A DNA stretch of 64,000 bases from contig PUQB01000068.1 in NCBI GenBank assembly GCA_003024785.1, positions 167,882-231,881 on the forward strand, in the 5' to 3' direction. The translations under genes and the position numbers were made by a program. Positions 60,600 through 64,000 of this stretch are shown here, in pieces (the stretch's first letter is position 1; each line of letters opens with the position of its first letter). The stretch is from Selaginella tamariscina (Eukaryota; Streptophyta; Lycopodiopsida; Selaginellales; Selaginellaceae). Below the pieces are notes generated by a model. That model was not told the origin of the DNA. It saw only the letters and a program-made list of their open reading frames with translations, and searched no databases.

Positions 60600-61340
60600 C
60601 GAGTCTAACAGAAATGTTAGACCAAAGTGATTGAAAAGTTTCATTATCTCTTGGAGGTTTGTGCTCTTTCACCCGACATGGAGGATTATCAGGAAGTCTA
60701 CAATTTCTTGATGGATGCCAAGTTTAGAAGGTTGTACAACAACCCAAAAGAAGAAGATCATGCGACATCTTGACCCTATATGATGACTAAGTTACTTTAT
60801 AGAATAGGGCAAGATGGTGTGCTTCAACAAGCGGTGGATCAGTAGGAGAGGAAATAGATCATGGAGCAATGCCATGAAGGATTTTGCGGGACATCTCGCA
60901 ACAACAATACTTCAAGAAAATAGTCAATGCAAAAATATTTTTGGCCGACCCTCTTCAAAGATGTTAAGGAGTGGTGTCGAACTTGCCAAGTTTGCCAGAC
61001 TTTTGGGAGAAGAGTGTTATGCAGGGGACCTTTGCATCCTTTTCAACAAGAAGTGGGAATAGACTTTGTTGGTCCTTACCAGTGGCTTCTTCCCAAAAGA
61101 GATACATTATTATGGGTATTGACTATCTCACGGGTGGGTGAAAGCAATATCTGTTCAAGCTTGTACCAAGAGATCGCAACAAATTTCATCATCCAGAATA
61201 TTGTCACTAGGTTTGAGTGTCCATTAGAGATAATAACAATCAAGGTTCTCATTTTTACAAATGAAGTGGTGGAGCTTTTCTTTCTCAATTGTCCATCACA
61301 CAATGACAATCAACAAGTTATTACCCTTAAGCTATGAACG
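60600..61340 (+). pseudogene. Decayed integrase of the third Ty3 element
   Basis: CRTCQVCQTFGRR gives the Cys pair of the zinc finger (about 60975), then EVGIDFVGPYQWLLPKR with the first Asp (61050) and a diverged continuation to 61337. The second Asp and Glu motifs are not convincing. Confidence 0.8.
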
Positions 61341-61555
61341 AATGAAGTGTTGGTAACGTGTGTTTACGTTATTATTTCCATTTTTTATCTTTTCTTGCAT
61401 GGTCAAACTAGTCAACATTATTGTACTTGCTTTGACCATGCACATTTTTTTGTTCTTCCATGCACCTTTTTGTCACCTTCCAAGTCAAAAGTCAAGTCAC
61501 CTTCTTTCATAACCTCACAATTTATGAGTCAAGTCAACCTTCTTCCATAACTCCC

Positions 61556-61860
61556 ATGGACCACCCAAGTGCACTAAGCGACTTGTTTTCTACTACACTT
61601 AAAACTTGTCAACATAATTCAATAAGTAATAACAATTAACATTCAAAAGTAAAGAATCAAGTCATAAAAAAATTTATGACATATATGTTTATCAAAATCT
61701 TCAACCGCTTGACATTAAACCCATGACATGACCCCAAAGGTTGTGCCTGAGGTGATGTATTGTGCAACATCCTGCCTAATATCACATTTATTGTTTTTTA
61801 AGACATAGGTTATTGTCATAACCCCTCAAAGGCAAGAGTTACACTTAGTGCCACATATAT
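61556..61860 (-). repeat. Inverted LTR-like family fragments
   Basis: Reverse complement of the family start (CCCAAGTGCACTAAGC and CAAGTCATAAAAAAATTTATGA), then GACCCCAAAGG and GTGATGTATTGTGCAACATC, matching the 13250 region. Confidence 0.6.
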
Positions 61861-62578
61861 AGATCGCATATGTCAATATTTATAAACCCTTTAAAAACTA
61901 GTAAAAAGGAGCTATTTGGCAGATCTCACATTCATATTTAGGCAGGGGCATAGACAATCCTTTATGAGCCAGGATGTGTTTCTTATCTTCAATGTTATTT
62001 TTAAAATGACATAAAGAAAAGGCTAGAGACAACCTTAATCTTTATATTAGCAGAATAAGTATTTTAACAAACATGTGAATGAATTATGGAGTTAATTAAC
62101 TCTTTAAAAATAATAAAGGGAAGGTTACCCTTAGAGTGTGATATACCCTTACATGGTAGAAATTAGGGTGGCATAAAGGATGTGATAGGGAAAAAGGACT
62201 AAAACCACATGCTTGCTTCACACCTACCTTAATTTATGTGATAGACTATTTTCTTATTTATAAAGTGAACCTTTTGCAAGGGTGTTTCTATTGAACTCAC
62301 TAGAACCAATTGTAATTTAGCTGGACATCTTTTGAAAATGTAAGTTCTATAATTTTCTTAAGATACTTAATAATACTTAATTAGACTATCTTTAAATACT
62401 CAAGTGCATTAAATAAATATGTTTTATTTATTACATATTAAGACAGACCCGTTGATATATTCAGTTTTTAATAAATTAACCTTTAAAATAAAGAATCTTA
62501 AGTGTTGGTTTAATTATCATTAGCACTTCAAGGTGGTAGTTCACCCCTTTTTTTATTGAACAATTTTGAGACATTTAT
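61861..62578. other. A+T-rich DNA, no gene recognised
   Basis: No supported coding region or motif. Confidence 0.6.
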
Positions 62579-62922
62579 TAAGGTCCACTTTCCACTAGCG
62601 GGTGGTTATTTGACCGGTGGTAAATTAAAATAATGCCACGTCATTAATTATTTACTACCACTGTGCTTTTTCATTAGAGTGGTTAATTGAATTAAAAAAT
62701 AAACTAGTAGTGCATAATTTTTATTTAATCAATTATTATAAACATATATATATTATATATACATATGTTAATAAATGTGCACCTACTCAGTATTTTTAAT
62801 TATAAAAATATATTAAAAATGTATTCATTATTATTTTTTTATATAAAATCATTAATTATAGTTTACTAATGTCTTTCTATATGTATGTGTATAACAATGT
62901 ATACACACACACACACACACAC

Positions 62923-62961
<39 letters not shown>

Positions 62962-63424
62962 CACAAACATGTGAGTGTGTTGAGAGAAAGAAAGATCTAC
63001 AATAACTTATGTTCTTTCTGCAAAATAAATATATCAACTAATGTGTCTATATATATATAATATATATATAATATTCTTACATGTAAATGAGTGATATTTT
63101 GTTAAATCTCATATTTGCTTTTTATTTAAAGTTCTAATTTATTTATTTTTTCATTGATTTTTTGAAAGCTAAAAAAAATAAAATCTAATTTCATTAATCT
63201 TGATACACGTGTCATTCAATTATGCCTGGTAGCCATACAACCGGGCAAAATTGCCCGCGTTATTAGGCTACCACCGAAAAAGCCATGTAGGTGCCACATA
63301 GGTGCCACATAAGTGCCATATAGATTATAAATTATAAATAACTAGCAAGTGAAAAACCAAACCCGTGGTAAAATAAATAATTAGTTGAGGCAATTAACCA
63401 CCTGCTAGTGAAAAGTGGGCCTAA
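62579..63424 (-). mobile_element. Tourist-like (PIF/Harbinger-type) element, copy 2
   Basis: Element 62582-63421 (840 bp) with TAA on both sides. Terminal repeats GGTCCACTTTCCACTAGCGG and, at the right, its complement ending GTGAAAAGTGGGCC. It is an inverted relative of 22800-23607, sharing the GGGCAAAATTGCCC palindrome and the AAAAGCCATGTAGG segment. It holds an (AC)n(AT)n core at 62903-62958. No transposase. Confidence 0.8.
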
Positions 63425-63850
63425 ACAATTTAAGAGAAGTTTAGTATTTGCACCACAGTGAATAAAATCTATTAATTCACTTAAAAGGTAATTGTTTTAC
63501 ATTTGTTTATGCTCAAATTTAATCTTTTTAATATATTATTTAGCACCGGACAAAGAAGACGTAATGGACCAAAATTATGTCAAAGACTTTATCTTAACAT
63601 TCCACCGTGTGGAATTGAAGTGCCTTATTAGTTAAAGTGTGATAATCAATTGCTTAAACATAGTTCCAAAACAATATAAATATACAATATGAATATACTT
63701 ATGTGACAATAATTCTCTAATATCACCACCACAATTTATTAATATAGCTAAATATTATTTTTTAAATATGCTTATTAATGTATTACTACTTTAATCTATT
63801 TAGAAATTTTAATAAATAGGACACATACTTAATCTTAACGAATATTTTAC
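63425..63850. other. Intergenic DNA downstream of the right-edge gene
   Basis: A+T-rich. It presumably includes the 3' UTR of the minus-strand gene. Nothing else is recognised. Confidence 0.5.
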
Positions 63851-63949
63851 CTAAGCAGATATGGATTCTCTGGATATACTTCGTCCGTACAGTCCAGCTA
63901 TTGCACTCTCAGGATCATTCTGCTTCACCAAAGACTCACCCACCAAAAC
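63851..63949 (-). CDS. Indole-3-glycerol-phosphate synthase, last exon (partial gene)
   Basis: A 99-nt terminal exon after an AG acceptor (63950-63951) codes for 32 residues and stops with TAG. It reads VLVGESLVKQNDPESAIAGL, then YGRSIS. This is the C-terminal end of plastid indole-3-glycerol-phosphate synthase (tryptophan pathway), where the VLVGESLVK loop binds the phosphate of the substrate. The rest of the gene lies beyond the right end of the window. The call rests on a short but characteristic segment. Confidence 0.8.
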   Translation of the reverse strand, partial: VLVGESLVKQNDPESAIAGLYGRSISRESISA

Positions 63950-64000
63950 CTGCAATACAGTCCAGTAAAAGCTTTAGAGCTATATATTAAAATATATACC

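Overview
This is nuclear DNA of a land plant. About 70% of the non-coding sequence looks A+T. Genes have many short GT-AG introns, and simple repeats of AT, TC/GA and AC/GT are dense inside introns. Several encoded proteins are plant or plastid types: a fructosamine-3-kinase with an N-terminal extension, a DUF3119 membrane protein, an ATP-citrate lyase B subunit, and the C-terminus of an indole-3-glycerol-phosphate synthase. The chromodomain Ty3 element at 50.8-56.6 kb resembles the Sushi/Tcn1 type, which I associate with fungi, vertebrates and non-seed plants. That makes a bryophyte, lycophyte or fern more likely than a flowering plant, but this is an inference. No CRISPR array, rRNA or tRNA gene was recognised.

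Layout. 1-6.5 kb: degraded repeat and an unrecognised minus-strand coding remnant. 6.56-11.35 kb: a Ty3 retrotransposon on the minus strand with 160-bp LTRs and a 5-bp target duplication, followed by a second copy of a block seen at 3.0-3.95 kb. 12.36-19.2 kb: copies of a long LTR-like family and a roughly 52-bp tandem array split by an insertion. 19.9-20.8 kb: a small two-exon gene for a stand-alone zinc domain of the Yvh1/DUSP12 type. 22.8-23.6 kb: a Tourist-like element.

Gene-rich core, 24.3-47.3 kb: DUF3119 protein (+), PRP38-type splicing factor with an RS tail (+), ATP-citrate lyase subunit B (+), fructosamine-3-kinase (-), an RRM-like fragment, an unrecognised gene of about 111 codons with a duplicated exon (+), and a RING-H2 ubiquitin ligase (-). 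These genes do not form one pathway; they look like ordinary housekeeping neighbours. Several carry one-base changes of homopolymer length that break the frame, while the fructosamine-3-kinase and the Yvh1-like gene read cleanly.

48-62 kb: nested repeats. A chromovirus with LTRs of about 0.6 kb sits inside an inverted copy of the long LTR-like family. A decayed third Ty3 element follows and is itself interrupted by an antisense solo LTR of the chromovirus. A second Tourist-like copy lies at 62.6-63.4 kb. The last 33 codons of an indole-3-glycerol-phosphate synthase gene (-) lie at the right edge.
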